A stretch of 64,000 nt of DNA from Planctomycetaceae bacterium (GTDB lineage: Bacteria; Planctomycetota; Planctomycetia; Pirellulales; UBA1268). Under the pieces are notes generated by a model, which searched no databases, was not told the DNA's origin, and was given only the letters and a program-made list of their open reading frames with translations. Positions 19,419 through 29,356 of this stretch are shown piece after piece. The stretch spans positions 35,115 to 99,114 of the forward strand of contig WTHB01000152.1 of NCBI GenBank assembly GCA_011523305.1, in the 5' to 3' direction. Position 1 is the stretch's first letter. Every line of letters begins with the position of its first letter. Made by a program: the position numbers and the translations under genes.

Positions 19419-19656
19419 GGCATCACCTCGTGTTGAGGGAAGCGGAAACGCCTGCCGGAATCACCCCACCAGCCGACAGAAACCTCGAGACAAACGTCTT
19501 CACAAAAAGCATGGAGCTACTCTTCACGATCTTTAGGCAGCAGCACGTGCGGAACATAAGGTATCCTACCGACCATTCATTCCCGAAAAGCCGGAGCCTT
19601 TCGCAAAGAACGCACCGGCTGTTCCCTTGACCTTGGAACCCTGACGGAGGCATTCA

Positions 19657-20721
19657 ATGCAGCCAGCACCATCGCGAACACGGAGGGGAGCTCTTCTCGC
19701 ATTCCTCGCAGCGTTTCTTGTGGTAGCACATATTCCTGCCGCTCCCCCTGCCAATGCTGCTGCTTCTTCGACCAGACCCGTTGTGGGCCAGATTGAGCGG
19801 CTTGATCCACGCCTCGATGCCCTTGTGCCGGCAGATGCCACCATTGAGGTGCTGGCAATGGGTTTCGACTGGGCAGAGGGACCGGTCTGGACAGGTGCTG
19901 GCCAGGCTGGCCTACCTGCGGACTCATTGCTTTTCAGTGATGTCCCCCAGAACCAGATTCATCGCTGGCATGCCAAAGAAGGGCTCTCGGTGTTCATGGT
20001 GCCGTCAGGCTTTACCGGTCCGGCTACCTCAAGCCGAGAGCCTGGCAGTAATGGCCTGGCGATTGATCACCTCGGCCGCCTGCTCTGCTGCGAACATGGT
20101 GACAGGCGAGTCAGCGTCCTGACCATCGGTGGAGGCAAGCGTACCCTGGCTGACAACTGGCAGGGAAAACGGTTCAACAGCCCAAACGACCTCGTGGTGC
20201 ACTCATCGGGGGCCGTCTACTTCACGGACCCCGCATACGGGCTGCCAAAGGGTTTCAATGACCCCAGTCGAGAAATTGACTGCTGTGGCGTCTACCGCAT
20301 TCAGCCAACTGGTGTCGTTGATCTCCTCTGCGACAGCATGACCCGCCCGAACGGCATTGCGTTGTCACCCGACGAGAAGAAACTCTATGTCGCTCAATCG
20401 GACCCGGGAGAGCCTGTCTGGAAGGTTTTTGACGTTCAGCCTGACGGCACCCTGGCCCGTGGTGACGTCTTTTTTGATGCCGGGGAGTTAGCCAAGTCTC
20501 GATCAGGCATGCCAGATGGACTCACCGTTGACACCGCCGGCAATCTCTTTGCGACCGGTCCAGGAGGGGTGTTGATCATCGCTCCTGATGGCACCCACCT
20601 CGGGACGGTCCTCACGGGCTACAAAACCGCCAACTGCTGTTTTGGCGAAGATGGCAAGACGCTGTTTATCACCGCCGACAGCCTGCTCTGTCGGGTCCGC
20701 CTCACAACAGCCGGATGGTGA
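19657..20721 (+). CDS. SMP-30/gluconolactonase (LRE) family protein, secreted
   Basis: Signal peptide; FDWAEGPVW, FSDVPQNQIHRW, SNGLAIDHLGRLLCCEHGDRRV, NSPNDLVVHSSGAVYFTDPAYGL, PNGIALSPDEKKLYV. Confidence 0.92.
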   Translation: MQPAPSRTRRGALLAFLAAFLVVAHIPAAPPANAAASSTRPVVGQIERLDPRLDALVPADATIEVLAMGFDWAEGPVWTGAGQAGLPADSLLFSDVPQNQIHRWHAKEGLSVFMVPSGFTGPATSSREPGSNGLAIDHLGRLLCCEHGDRRVSVLTIGGGKRTLADNWQGKRFNSPNDLVVHSSGAVYFTDPAYGLPKGFNDPSREIDCCGVYRIQPTGVVDLLCDSMTRPNGIALSPDEKKLYVAQSDPGEPVWKVFDVQPDGTLARGDVFFDAGELAKSRSGMPDGLTVDTAGNLFATGPGGVLIIAPDGTHLGTVLTGYKTANCCFGEDGKTLFITADSLLCRVRLTTAGW

Positions 20722-20743
20722 GGCCACGAATTGTGCCTGCGTC

Positions 20744-21148
20744 CTAGTGGCCGGTCGGCCAGGCGAAGAGGCGAATTCGGTTTCCGTCTGGGTCAGCCGT
20801 TACCAGTTCACGGAAGCCCTCCGGATGGGTTTTGGGGGCGACCACGTCCGCTTGATAGCTCCGCAGCCGGTGATGAGCAGCGTCGAGATCGACCACCTCG
20901 AAACCGAGACTCCAGCGGCCACTGGCATCGCCGGCGGCCTCGCGGCTGAGGATGGCCACCCGGGTATCACCCGCCTCAAACAGGGCATAGCCGTCATCGA
21001 CCACCCGGACCAGCACCCGGAGCCCCAGGACGTTGCGGTACCAGTGAATCATCTCCGGCCACTGGGCCGTGCGAAGTTCCACGCTGAAGAGTGTCGGGCG
21101 GTGATGGATGGGCAGCGACATAGATACGGTCACGGAAGCGGCGGCCAA
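20744..21148 (-). CDS. VOC superfamily (glyoxalase/bleomycin resistance-like) protein
   Basis: FSVELRTAQWPEMIHWYRNVLGLRVLVRVVDDGYALFEAGDTRVAIL...FRELVTADPDGNRIRLFA. Confidence 0.85.
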   Translation of the reverse strand: MAAASVTVSMSLPIHHRPTLFSVELRTAQWPEMIHWYRNVLGLRVLVRVVDDGYALFEAGDTRVAILSREAAGDASGRWSLGFEVVDLDAAHHRLRSYQADVVAPKTHPEGFRELVTADPDGNRIRLFAWPTGH

Positions 21149-21347
21149 CTGCTAGCACACGGGGACCGGCCCGTGGGCTCAACAGCCGTTCTCTGGGTTG
21201 TACCGGGAAGCCCCCCTGCCGACCAGTAGCCCAGTTGCAGGCTTTCCAGACCCGGCTGCCCTTTCGAAAATCGGTAGAAAAGCCGACAATTCAGCCTTCC
21301 GGCTGTCCGCCACAATCACTCCTCGCTTCCCCCGACAGAATCGACCG

Positions 21348-22850
21348 ATGTCCCCCTCTTCCCCTGCCGCTCCCGATCAGCCCTCGGCCACCGCAGCCGC
21401 CCTCCTTCAGGCCCGCCGCGACAAATTGGCGAAACTTCAGGAGTTGGGGATCGACCCGTGGGGAAGTCGGTTTGATGATGCCCAGCCGGTTGCCACCGTG
21501 CGTGGGCAGGGCGACACCCTGGACCAAGCTGCCGACGACGGACCAACCGTCCGGGTGGCCGGCCGCATCATGCTGCTGCGGAATGCCGGCCGGCTTGTCT
21601 TTCTCGATCTGGTCGATCGCACCGGACGCATTCAGGTCATGATTGGCAAAAAGCAGGTTGGCCCCGAAACCTGGCCGGTTGTTGGCTGCCTTGATCTGGG
21701 TGACATCATCGGGGTCGAGGGGCGGCTCGGCTATTCCAACTCGGGCGAGATGACCATCTTTGCCAGCAGCGTCACCTTTCTGACCAAGTCACTGGAGACC
21801 CCACCCGACAAGTACCACGGGCTTGTTGATACTGAACTGCGACAGCGGATGCGGTACCTCGATCTGATCCATGGTGAAGGGGTCCGTGACCGGTTCGTGG
21901 CCCGCAGTCGCATCATTGAGGCAATCCGCCGCGTCCTTGCCGACCGGGGCTACCTTGAGGTCGAAGGCCCAACGCTCCAGGAGACGGCCGGTGGAGCAGC
22001 AGCCCGCCCCTTCCACACGCATCACAACGCCCTTGACATTCCGCTGGTGCTGCGGATTGCCCTCGAGTTGCACCTCAAGCGACTCTTGGTCGGCGGCATG
22101 GAGCGGGTCTTTGAACTCGGTCGGGTCTACCGCAACGAAGGCATCAGCCCGCGGCACAACCCCGAGTTCACCATGCTGGAAGCCTACGAGGCCTTCGGCG
22201 ACTACGAGACCATGATGGACCTGACTGAGGCCATTCTGGTCGCAGCAGCAGCGGCGGCCGAGACCCCGGAGACGTTTTCGTGGATGGGACACGAGGTGAG
22301 CCTGAAGCCCCCCTTCCCCCGGAAACGCTATGACGATCTGCTCGCCGAGGTGACCGGCTGCGACCCGGCCGATCCCGCCAGCATCGCTACTGCCGCTGCT
22401 CAGCACGCGATTGAAACCACCGGCCGGCATCCCGATGTCATCAAGAGCGAACTCTTTGAGGCAACGGTCGAAAAGACCCTGGCCGGGCCGATCTTTGTGA
22501 TCGACTATCCCGCCTCGGTCTGCCCACTCACCAAGCGGAAAGCTGATCTGCCGCAGATTGCCGAGCGGTTCGAACTCTACGTGGCTGGCATGGAGCTGGC
22601 CAACGCCTACACCGAGTTGAACGACCCCGACCTCCAAGAAGAGCTCTTCCGGACGCAACTGGCCGGCCTGGCTGATGATGAATCAATGGCCCGGATGGAC
22701 ACCGACTTCATCCGTGCCCTCCGACATGGCATGCCTCCTGCCGGCGGCCTCGGGATCGGCATCGACCGGCTGGTGATGTTCCTGACGCAGGCCAGTTCCA
22801 TCCGCGACGTCATCCTGTTTCCGATCCATCGCCCCCACAGTGGCGGCTGA
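21348..22850 (+). CDS. lysS: Lysine--tRNA ligase (class II)
   Basis: RRDKLAKLQELGIDPWG, LVDTELRQRMRYLDLI, ELGRVYRNEGISPRHNPEFTMLEAYEAFGDY, GLGIGIDRLVMFLTQASSIRDVILFP. Confidence 0.97.
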   Translation: MSPSSPAAPDQPSATAAALLQARRDKLAKLQELGIDPWGSRFDDAQPVATVRGQGDTLDQAADDGPTVRVAGRIMLLRNAGRLVFLDLVDRTGRIQVMIGKKQVGPETWPVVGCLDLGDIIGVEGRLGYSNSGEMTIFASSVTFLTKSLETPPDKYHGLVDTELRQRMRYLDLIHGEGVRDRFVARSRIIEAIRRVLADRGYLEVEGPTLQETAGGAAARPFHTHHNALDIPLVLRIALELHLKRLLVGGMERVFELGRVYRNEGISPRHNPEFTMLEAYEAFGDYETMMDLTEAILVAAAAAAETPETFSWMGHEVSLKPPFPRKRYDDLLAEVTGCDPADPASIATAAAQHAIETTGRHPDVIKSELFEATVEKTLAGPIFVIDYPASVCPLTKRKADLPQIAERFELYVAGMELANAYTELNDPDLQEELFRTQLAGLADDESMARMDTDFIRALRHGMPPAGGLGIGIDRLVMFLTQASSIRDVILFPIHRPHSGG

Positions 22851-22862
22851 CGCCCCACCGCC

Positions 22863-24509
22863 ATGTACAAACTCCTCCTCTGCTGGCGGTATCTCCGCAC
22901 CCGCTGGATCGCCCTGGCCAGCGTCATCAGCGTGACGCTCGGCGTGGCGACGATGATCGTCGTCAATGCCGTGATGGCAGGCTTCTCCAACGAGATGCAG
23001 ACGCGGATTCATGGCATTCTTTCCGACCTCGTCTTTGAGAGCCACTCACTGTCAGGCTTTCAGGACCCGGTCTGGCACATGGAAGAGATTGAACGGGCCG
23101 CCGGCGACCAGATCGAGGGCATGACCCCGACGGTGGCCGTGCCGGCGATGTTCAGCTTTCAGGTCCGCGGTCAGTGGGTCACCCGGCAGGTGATGTTCAT
23201 AGGCATCGATCCGGCCACCCACGCCCAGGTGAGCGACTTTGGCCAGTACCTCCAGCACCCAGCCAATCGCGAGCAGCTGTCGTTCGATCTGCGGGAGGGC
23301 GGCTACGACACGACCGACAGCCAAAGCCCGACCGAGCAGCCGACGCGACCCGCTCTTGAGCATGCTGGCTGGCCGCATCGACGGATGCGGGTTGAGCGGG
23401 AGCGACTCTGGAAAGAGCGACAGGCAGCGCAGGTCGATGCCGGCCCCAGTCGATCGGTCAACCAACAAGTCGATGCCGTGCTGGCTGCAACCACGCCACC
23501 GCCGCAGGATGCGTCGCCACCACCTTCTGCTGAACCGGCTGCGGCCGGTGAAACGGTCGCCGGCGATGGTGAGCCCCCAGCCACCACGCCTCGGCAGAAT
23601 CCGTTTCAGGCGGCCCGGCCCGAACAGGGGCATGTCATGGATCCAGCGAAGGAGCAGTTCACCGGCATTGTGCCAGGCATCGGGCTGGCCAGCTTTCGGA
23701 CCCGGGACGGAATCGATCAGTTCCTCACGTTACCGGGGGATGACGTGAAGATCACCTTTCCAACCGCCGGCACACCGCCCAAGGCCGTCAGCGACACCTT
23801 CACGATCGTTGACTTCTACGAAAGCAAGATGAGCGAGTATGACTCGAATTTTGTCTTCGTGCCGATCGATGCCCTCCAGCGGATGCGGGGCATGATCGAT
23901 CCGCAGACCGGCATTCCAAGCGTCAACTCCATCCAGATCAAACTCAAGCCGGGGGCTGATCTGGCCGCCGTCCGCGATCAACTCCGGAAGGTCTTCCCGG
24001 CTGATCTCTATGCTATCGCCAGCTGGCGGGATAAGCAGGGACCGCTGCTCTCGGCAGTCGACATGGAGATGGCGGTGCTCAACATCTTGCTGTTTCTGAT
24101 CATCGCCGTGGCCGGCTTCGGCATTCTTGCAATCTTCTTCATGATCGTTGTGGAGAAGACCCGCGACATCGGCATCCTCAAGGCACTCGGCGCCACGTCC
24201 GCAGGCATCGCCGGCATCTTTCTCGGCTACGGCCTGTTCCTCGGGCTGGTGGGTGCCGGCGCCGGGCTGGCCCTCGGCCTGGGCATCACCTGGAACATCA
24301 ACCAGATCCGCCAGGCTGTCGAATGGTGCACCGGAGCCCGGGTCTTTGATCCATCGATCTACTACTTTTTCCAGATTCCAACGATCGTTGACCCGGTGAC
24401 CATCGGCTGGATCATCGTCGGTGCCGTGGCAATCGCCATCGGATCGAGTGTGCTCCCGGCGGTACGGGCGGCTCGGCTTCATGCGGTGGAGGCCCTGCGG
24501 CATGAGTAA
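22863..24509 (+). CDS. LolC/E-type ABC transporter permease (FtsX family)
   Basis: LLCWRYLRTRWIALASVISVTLGVATMIVVNAVMAGF; C-terminal ILALFF-like MIVVEKTRDIGILKALGATSAGIAGIFLGYG. Confidence 0.9.
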   Translation: MYKLLLCWRYLRTRWIALASVISVTLGVATMIVVNAVMAGFSNEMQTRIHGILSDLVFESHSLSGFQDPVWHMEEIERAAGDQIEGMTPTVAVPAMFSFQVRGQWVTRQVMFIGIDPATHAQVSDFGQYLQHPANREQLSFDLREGGYDTTDSQSPTEQPTRPALEHAGWPHRRMRVERERLWKERQAAQVDAGPSRSVNQQVDAVLAATTPPPQDASPPPSAEPAAAGETVAGDGEPPATTPRQNPFQAARPEQGHVMDPAKEQFTGIVPGIGLASFRTRDGIDQFLTLPGDDVKITFPTAGTPPKAVSDTFTIVDFYESKMSEYDSNFVFVPIDALQRMRGMIDPQTGIPSVNSIQIKLKPGADLAAVRDQLRKVFPADLYAIASWRDKQGPLLSAVDMEMAVLNILLFLIIAVAGFGILAIFFMIVVEKTRDIGILKALGATSAGIAGIFLGYGLFLGLVGAGAGLALGLGITWNINQIRQAVEWCTGARVFDPSIYYFFQIPTIVDPVTIGWIIVGAVAIAIGSSVLPAVRAARLHAVEALRHE

Positions 24510-25251
24510 CCTATCCGGCAGCCCACGAAACCCGGCCATGCTTGAGACCCGGCAGATCCGCAAGCGGTATCGCTCCGGCAACACCATGCTGGAGGTCCTG
24601 CGAGGCGTTGACTTTCGGCTCGACCCGGGCGGGTTCGTGGCCGTCGTCGGCCAGAGTGGCTCGGGCAAGAGCACGCTCTTGCACCTGATGGGCCTGCTCG
24701 ACGCCCCCGATGCCGGAGAGGTTTGGCTGGACGGCCAGCGAATCGACAGCCTACCGGCCCGTGAGCGGGATCGACTTCGCAACACCGCCATCGGCATGGT
24801 CTTCCAGGCTTACCATCTGCTGCCCGAGTTGACCGCCCTGGAAAATGTGCTCACCCCGCTGCTGATTCGGCATGGCTTCTCGGACTGGTTCCGGCGGCGA
24901 CGGGCAGCCCGGCAGGAAGCCGAAGAACTGCTCGACCGGTTCGGCCTGAGCGGACGGCTCCAGCACCGCCCCCGCCAGCTGTCAGGGGGTGAGATGCAGC
25001 GGGTGGCGATCGCCCGGGCCCTGATCACCCATCCCCGGGTGCTGCTCGCCGACGAACCCACCGGCAACCTCGATGAAGAAAGTGGCGCCGGCATCATCGA
25101 CGCCCTCTCTGAGTTGAACCGCGAGAAAGGGCTTTCTATAGTGCTCGTCACGCATGATGCCGACATAGCCAGTCAGGCCCGCAGCATCGTGCGGCTCACC
25201 GCCGGCAAGGTCGAGACGGTGGCGACTGACCCAGCCGGCTCGGCCGCCTGA
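24502..25251 (+). CDS. LolD-type ABC transporter ATP-binding protein
   Basis: Walker [19 protein letters not shown], signature LSGGEMQRVAIARAL, Walker B VLLADEPTGNLD; start overlaps permease stop (ATGAGTAA). Confidence 0.94.
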   Translation: MSNLSGSPRNPAMLETRQIRKRYRSGNTMLEVLRGVDFRLDPGGFVAVVGQSGSGKSTLLHLMGLLDAPDAGEVWLDGQRIDSLPARERDRLRNTAIGMVFQAYHLLPELTALENVLTPLLIRHGFSDWFRRRRAARQEAEELLDRFGLSGRLQHRPRQLSGGEMQRVAIARALITHPRVLLADEPTGNLDEESGAGIIDALSELNREKGLSIVLVTHDADIASQARSIVRLTAGKVETVATDPAGSAA

Positions 25252-25313
25252 GACCCCACTCGACTGTTCTGCCCGTTCCATCACGCCCGCACCGCTCGTA
25301 GGACATCTGCCCC

Positions 25314-26171
25314 ATGGCCCGCACCATCTTCATGAACGACCGGCTCGTCCCCGAGGAAGAGGCCCGGGTGAGCGTCTTCGACCATGGCCTTCTTTACGGC
25401 GATGGTGTCTTTGAGGGGCTGCGGAGTTATTCCGGCCACGTCTTCCGACTGGATGCTCACCTCGACCGGCTCTGGGACAGTGCCCGGGCGATCTGCCTCG
25501 AGATCCCGCTGACGAAAGAGGCCATGGCGCAGGCTGTCATCGACACGCTGGCTGCCAACAGCCTGACGGATGGCTACATCCGTCTGATTGTCACCCGCGG
25601 CGGCGGCACGCTCGGTCTTGACCCGAATCGCTGCAGCAACCCGCAGGTGATCATCATTGCCGACACGATCAGCCTCTACCCACGAGAGTTCTATGAGCAG
25701 GGGCTCCGCATTGTCACCGCTGCCACCCAGCGGATTCAGTCGGCAGCCCTCTCGCCGCGGATCAAGTCGCTGAACTACCTCAACAACATCATGGCCAAAC
25801 TCGAGGGGTTGCAGGCCAGCTGCGTGGAAGCCCTGATGCTCAACCACAAGGGCGAGGTCGCAGAATGCACCGGCGACAATATCTTCGTGGTCCGGTCCGG
25901 TCGCCTGCTGACGCCGCCACCAGACGCCGGCATCCTCGAAGGCATCACTCGCAACGCTGTCATGGAACTGGCGGAGACGGACGGCATTGACTGCCGTGAG
26001 GCAACACTGACGCGGCATGATCTCTACACCGCAGACGAATGCTTCCTGACTGGCACCGCTGCCGAAGTCATTCCCGTGGTTGAGATCGACGGCCGGACGA
26101 TTGGCCACGGCAACCCCGGACCAATCACCCGCAGGCTGACCGACGCCTTCCATGCCCTTGTCCGGGCCTAG
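25314..26171 (+). CDS. ilvE: Branched-chain amino acid aminotransferase (class IV PLP)
   Basis: FMNDRLVPEEEARVSVFDHGLLYGDGVFEGLRSY...IKSLNYLNNIMAKLEG...CTGDNIFVVRSG. Confidence 0.93.
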   Translation: MARTIFMNDRLVPEEEARVSVFDHGLLYGDGVFEGLRSYSGHVFRLDAHLDRLWDSARAICLEIPLTKEAMAQAVIDTLAANSLTDGYIRLIVTRGGGTLGLDPNRCSNPQVIIIADTISLYPREFYEQGLRIVTAATQRIQSAALSPRIKSLNYLNNIMAKLEGLQASCVEALMLNHKGEVAECTGDNIFVVRSGRLLTPPPDAGILEGITRNAVMELAETDGIDCREATLTRHDLYTADECFLTGTAAEVIPVVEIDGRTIGHGNPGPITRRLTDAFHALVRA

Positions 26172-26175
26172 TCTC

Positions 26176-26202
26176 GCGACGCAGCAGGTTGCTACTCGTC
26201 GC
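26176..26202. terminator. Hairpin between convergent ilvE and spoVG
   Basis: GCGACG-cagcaggttgctact-CGTCGC; spoVG stop lies inside; no U-tract. Confidence 0.4.
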
Positions 26203-26611
26203 CAAGGCCTTCGTACCGGGAGGTGTAGCCCGGTTCCTGGGCCCGGACCAGTTCGGCGTCATACTCGGTCATGACCCGCTGCTGGATCATCTCACGACAA
26301 CTCGCATTGATCGGGTGGGCAATATCGGCATAGAGCCGGACGCGGCCGTCACCATCCCGTGGTAGGGCTTTGTCACGGAGTTTTTCACCGCATTGATTGC
26401 AGAACGAAGCCTTGAGGGGGTTCTTGCAGCCGCACTTCCGACAGTGGCCACAGAGTTTGCGGCTGGGCATGGCGACAAAGGGGCCGCTGGTGCCACCGAT
26501 CAATTTCAGATCGCGGATGACAAACCAGCCGTCGATCGTGATTGAACAAAAGGCAAGCAACCGCTCGGTGGCGTTGTCGATGAGTTTGATCCGAACTTCG
26601 GTGATCTCCAT
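26192..26611 (-). CDS. spoVG: SpoVG-family protein with inserted four-cysteine zinc-ribbon-like segment
   Basis: [52 protein letters not shown] + [25 protein letters not shown] + [26 protein letters not shown]. Confidence 0.9.
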   Translation of the reverse strand: MEITEVRIKLIDNATERLLAFCSITIDGWFVIRDLKLIGGTSGPFVAMPSRKLCGHCRKCGCKNPLKASFCNQCGEKLRDKALPRDGDGRVRLYADIAHPINASCREMIQQRVMTEYDAELVRAQEPGYTSRYEGLGDE

Positions 26612-26674
26612 CCCGGCCCCCTCCCCGTCACCACGGCAGCGATCTCCCCAGATCACTCGCCGCGGGTCCATTCG

Positions 26675-27703
26675 TCAGTTGTCAACGAGTTGTGGAGCGT
26701 CCACCCGCCCGGGGAGCACGCGTCCCTGAAACACCCCCGGCCAACCGGCCGCATCGAGTCGGGCCGCCAGCCGCTGGGCCTCGGTCAGCGTGCGGCAAAG
26801 GCTAAAGCAGGCACTGCCACTGCCGGTCAGCAGCGGCCGCACCGCACCGGCCCGCCCCATCACCTCCAACAACTGATCGACGGCTGGTAACAGCCTGCGG
26901 GCAGGCGGCTCGAGCATGTTCCGCATCAACGGCAGTGCCCGACGGAGGCTGCCTTCCGTGAGCGCGGTGGCCAAGGCAGCCGCCTCACCACGGCGGCTGG
27001 CATCGGGCTGGCAGCCGGCATAGACCGCCCCGGTGGCAAGTCCTTCGGCCGGACAGGCAATCACAACCGGCAGGGGCTTGATGCCAGCCAAAGGGGTGAC
27101 CTGTTCACCCCGACCTGCGACCAGGCCAGGAGCCTGGGCAAAGAACCAGGGAATGTCACTCCCCAGTTCTGCGGCCAGATCAGCCAGCCGGTCCATCGGC
27201 CAGTCGAGGTTCCAGAGCTGCGCCGCCGCCATCAGTGTTGCTGCCGCATCGCTCGATCCCCCCGCCAGCCCGGCTCCCGAGGGAATCTCCTTTTCCAGGT
27301 CAATCGCCAGACCAGCTGTCACGCCAGCCCGCGCAGCCAACAGCCGCGCCGCTTGGATGACCAGATTGCTGTCATCGGTCGGCACATCCCGGGCCAACTG
27401 CCGACCGACACCATGCGCCAGCCGACCCTTAAATCGCACCGCCAGTGAGAACTGCCCCGCCGGCTGGACCTGCACCCGCAAGCGGTCGTGCAACGAGACC
27501 GGCACCATCAGGCTTTCAATCTCATGGAAACCGTCGGGGCGACGGTCCAGCACGGCCAGCGAGAGATTGAGCTTGGCCGGGGCCCGCACAAGCAGCCCCT
27601 GCGTTCCGTCGGTTTGTCCGTTGTTCCCGGCCACCGCTGGTTCCCTTCCGCTGCCACACGGCCGACTCAGAACCTGCCCAGCCACGGACACCTGAGCCTG
27701 CAC
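26675..27703 (-). CDS. ispE: 4-diphosphocytidyl-2-C-methyl-D-erythritol kinase
   Basis: VRAPAKLNLSLAVLDRRPDGFHEIESLMVPVSL, EKEIPSGAGLAGGSSDAAATL, LLTGSGSACFSL. Confidence 0.94.
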   Translation of the reverse strand: MQAQVSVAGQVLSRPCGSGREPAVAGNNGQTDGTQGLLVRAPAKLNLSLAVLDRRPDGFHEIESLMVPVSLHDRLRVQVQPAGQFSLAVRFKGRLAHGVGRQLARDVPTDDSNLVIQAARLLAARAGVTAGLAIDLEKEIPSGAGLAGGSSDAAATLMAAAQLWNLDWPMDRLADLAAELGSDIPWFFAQAPGLVAGRGEQVTPLAGIKPLPVVIACPAEGLATGAVYAGCQPDASRRGEAAALATALTEGSLRRALPLMRNMLEPPARRLLPAVDQLLEVMGRAGAVRPLLTGSGSACFSLCRTLTEAQRLAARLDAAGWPGVFQGRVLPGRVDAPQLVDN

Positions 27704-27824
27704 GCAGAGTGACCACCGCAGTGGCAGTCTGCTCCCCGAATGGGTTCAAAGCGTACCGCCCCGGGGAATGGCCAGTCAACGAAAACTGGAGACCGGGCAG
27801 CCCGTTGCGGCTGCCGTCGGGCTG

Positions 27825-28040
27825 TTACTGCCAGGTGGCCACAAAATTGATGGTCACGCCGGCCAAAATCAGGCCGATCGCCACCAATGCGGCCAGCAAC
27901 ACCGCAATGCTCCGGCCTGCCCAGAGATCGTCCCGGATCATCTCGGTCCGATCCGACTTCTCGAATGACTGATTCCAGACCGGAAAGGCCTGTTCGTCAT
28001 ACACCCAGGCGGTCCGTTCTTCGAATTGCTTCTGACTCAT
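27825..28040 (-). CDS. Small single-pass membrane protein
   Basis: MSQKQFEERTAWVYDEQAFPVWNQSFEKSDRTEMIRDDLWAGRSIAVLLAALVAIGLILAGVTINFVATWQ; soluble head and C-terminal TM; no competing gene. Confidence 0.5.
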   Translation of the reverse strand: MSQKQFEERTAWVYDEQAFPVWNQSFEKSDRTEMIRDDLWAGRSIAVLLAALVAIGLILAGVTINFVATWQ

Positions 28041-28207
28041 CGGCGGCAACTACTATTCTCAAAAAGGAGACAGATTGTGGCGTACAGTTGTGTAAGCAAT
28101 GTACCTCCCACAGTTCACCCGTGCCAGCGGACCTCCCCAGCCGCGCCAGACCAGCCGGCCCAGCCACAGCGGCAGCCGCTTTCCTCCCCTGCCTTTTGTC
28201 GTGACGC

Positions 28208-29356
28208 ATGACTGCACCGGACATCCCTGCCCCTAACTCCCGGCCGCACCTGCTCGATCCGGCGTTTGACCTGCCGGCTTGGCTCAAGGCCGCCGGCCAA
28301 CCGGCCTGGCGGGGAAAATCGATTCGTGGCTGGCTGCACGGGCGGCGGGCTGAATCCTTCGCCGACATGACCGATCTGCCGGCCAGCCTGCGGACGCGGC
28401 TCGAAGCTGAGACCGCCATCTGGACCACCTCGGTGGCCCGGCATCAGCAGGCAGACGACGGCACCGAGAAGTTGCTGCTGGAACTGCACGATGGCCAACG
28501 GATCGAATGCGTGCTGCTGCGGGATGGGATCCGCCGAACCGTCTGCATCTCATCGCAGGTTGGCTGCGCGATGGGCTGCGTCTTTTGTGCCAGTGGCCTC
28601 GACGGCGTTGTCCGTAACCTCACCACCGGCGAAATCATTGAGCAGTTGCTGCGGCTGGCCCGGCTACTGCCCGCTGATGAGCGACTGAGTCACATCGTGG
28701 TGATGGGTATGGGCGAACCACTGGCCAACCTCGATCGGCTTCTGCCGGCGCTGGCAGCCGCCCAAGAACCGGACGGCCTGGGCATCTCCCAGCGGCGCAT
28801 CACGATCTCGACCGTCGGCCTCCCTCAGGCCATCGACCGGCTCTCCACCGAAAACCCTGGCTACCATCTGGCGGTGTCGCTGCATGCGGCGGAAGACCCT
28901 CTGCGGACCCAGCTGGTTCCCGTGAACAAGTCGATCGGGGTTGATGCCGTGCTGGCTGCCGCCGATCGGTACTGGCAGGTTTCAGGCCGCCGACTGACGT
29001 TTGAATATGTGCTGCTTGGCAATCTCAACGATTCACCCGACCATGCTCGTGCCCTGGCAACCCTGCTGGGACGCCGGGCGGCCCTGGTCAACGTCATTCC
29101 CTACAACGCGGTGGCAGGCCTCCCGTGGGAAGAACCAAGCGACCGCTCCCGCGAGCGGTTCCTGGAAATCCTCCGCACAGCAGAGGTCAACGTGCAGGTC
29201 CGCCGCCGCAAGGGCTCGCGGATTGACGCTGCCTGCGGCCAACTCCGCCGTCTGGCTGCACAGCAACCGGTGACGATCGGCAACCGGCCTTCAGATCGCC
29301 CCAAGGATGAGCACCGCCAGCAGCACCACTCCGAGGATGCCGCCGAGCCAGGCTGA
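28208..29356 (+). CDS. rlmN: 23S rRNA (adenine2503-C2)-methyltransferase, radical SAM
   Basis: CISSQVGCAMGCVFCASGLDGVVRNLTTGEIIEQ, VVMGMGEPLANLD, ISTVGLPQAI, LAVSLHAAEDPLRTQLVPVNK. Confidence 0.93.
   Translation: MTAPDIPAPNSRPHLLDPAFDLPAWLKAAGQPAWRGKSIRGWLHGRRAESFADMTDLPASLRTRLEAETAIWTTSVARHQQADDGTEKLLLELHDGQRIECVLLRDGIRRTVCISSQVGCAMGCVFCASGLDGVVRNLTTGEIIEQLLRLARLLPADERLSHIVVMGMGEPLANLDRLLPALAAAQEPDGLGISQRRITISTVGLPQAIDRLSTENPGYHLAVSLHAAEDPLRTQLVPVNKSIGVDAVLAAADRYWQVSGRRLTFEYVLLGNLNDSPDHARALATLLGRRAALVNVIPYNAVAGLPWEEPSDRSRERFLEILRTAEVNVQVRRRKGSRIDAACGQLRRLAAQQPVTIGNRPSDRPKDEHRQQHHSEDAAEPG

Noticed and set aside
20722-20752. GGCCAC...GTGGCC inverted repeat between SMP-30 and VOC genes
   Set aside because: Loop of 19 nt and only 6-bp stem; too weak to call as a terminator.
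21789-22658. 289-aa minus-strand ORF
   Set aside because: Antisense to lysS; no family resemblance.
23730-24797. 355-aa minus-strand ORF
   Set aside because: Antisense to the LolC/LolD-type genes; shadow ORF without domain motifs.
25281-26153. 290-aa minus-strand ORF
   Set aside because: Antisense to ilvE; shadow ORF.
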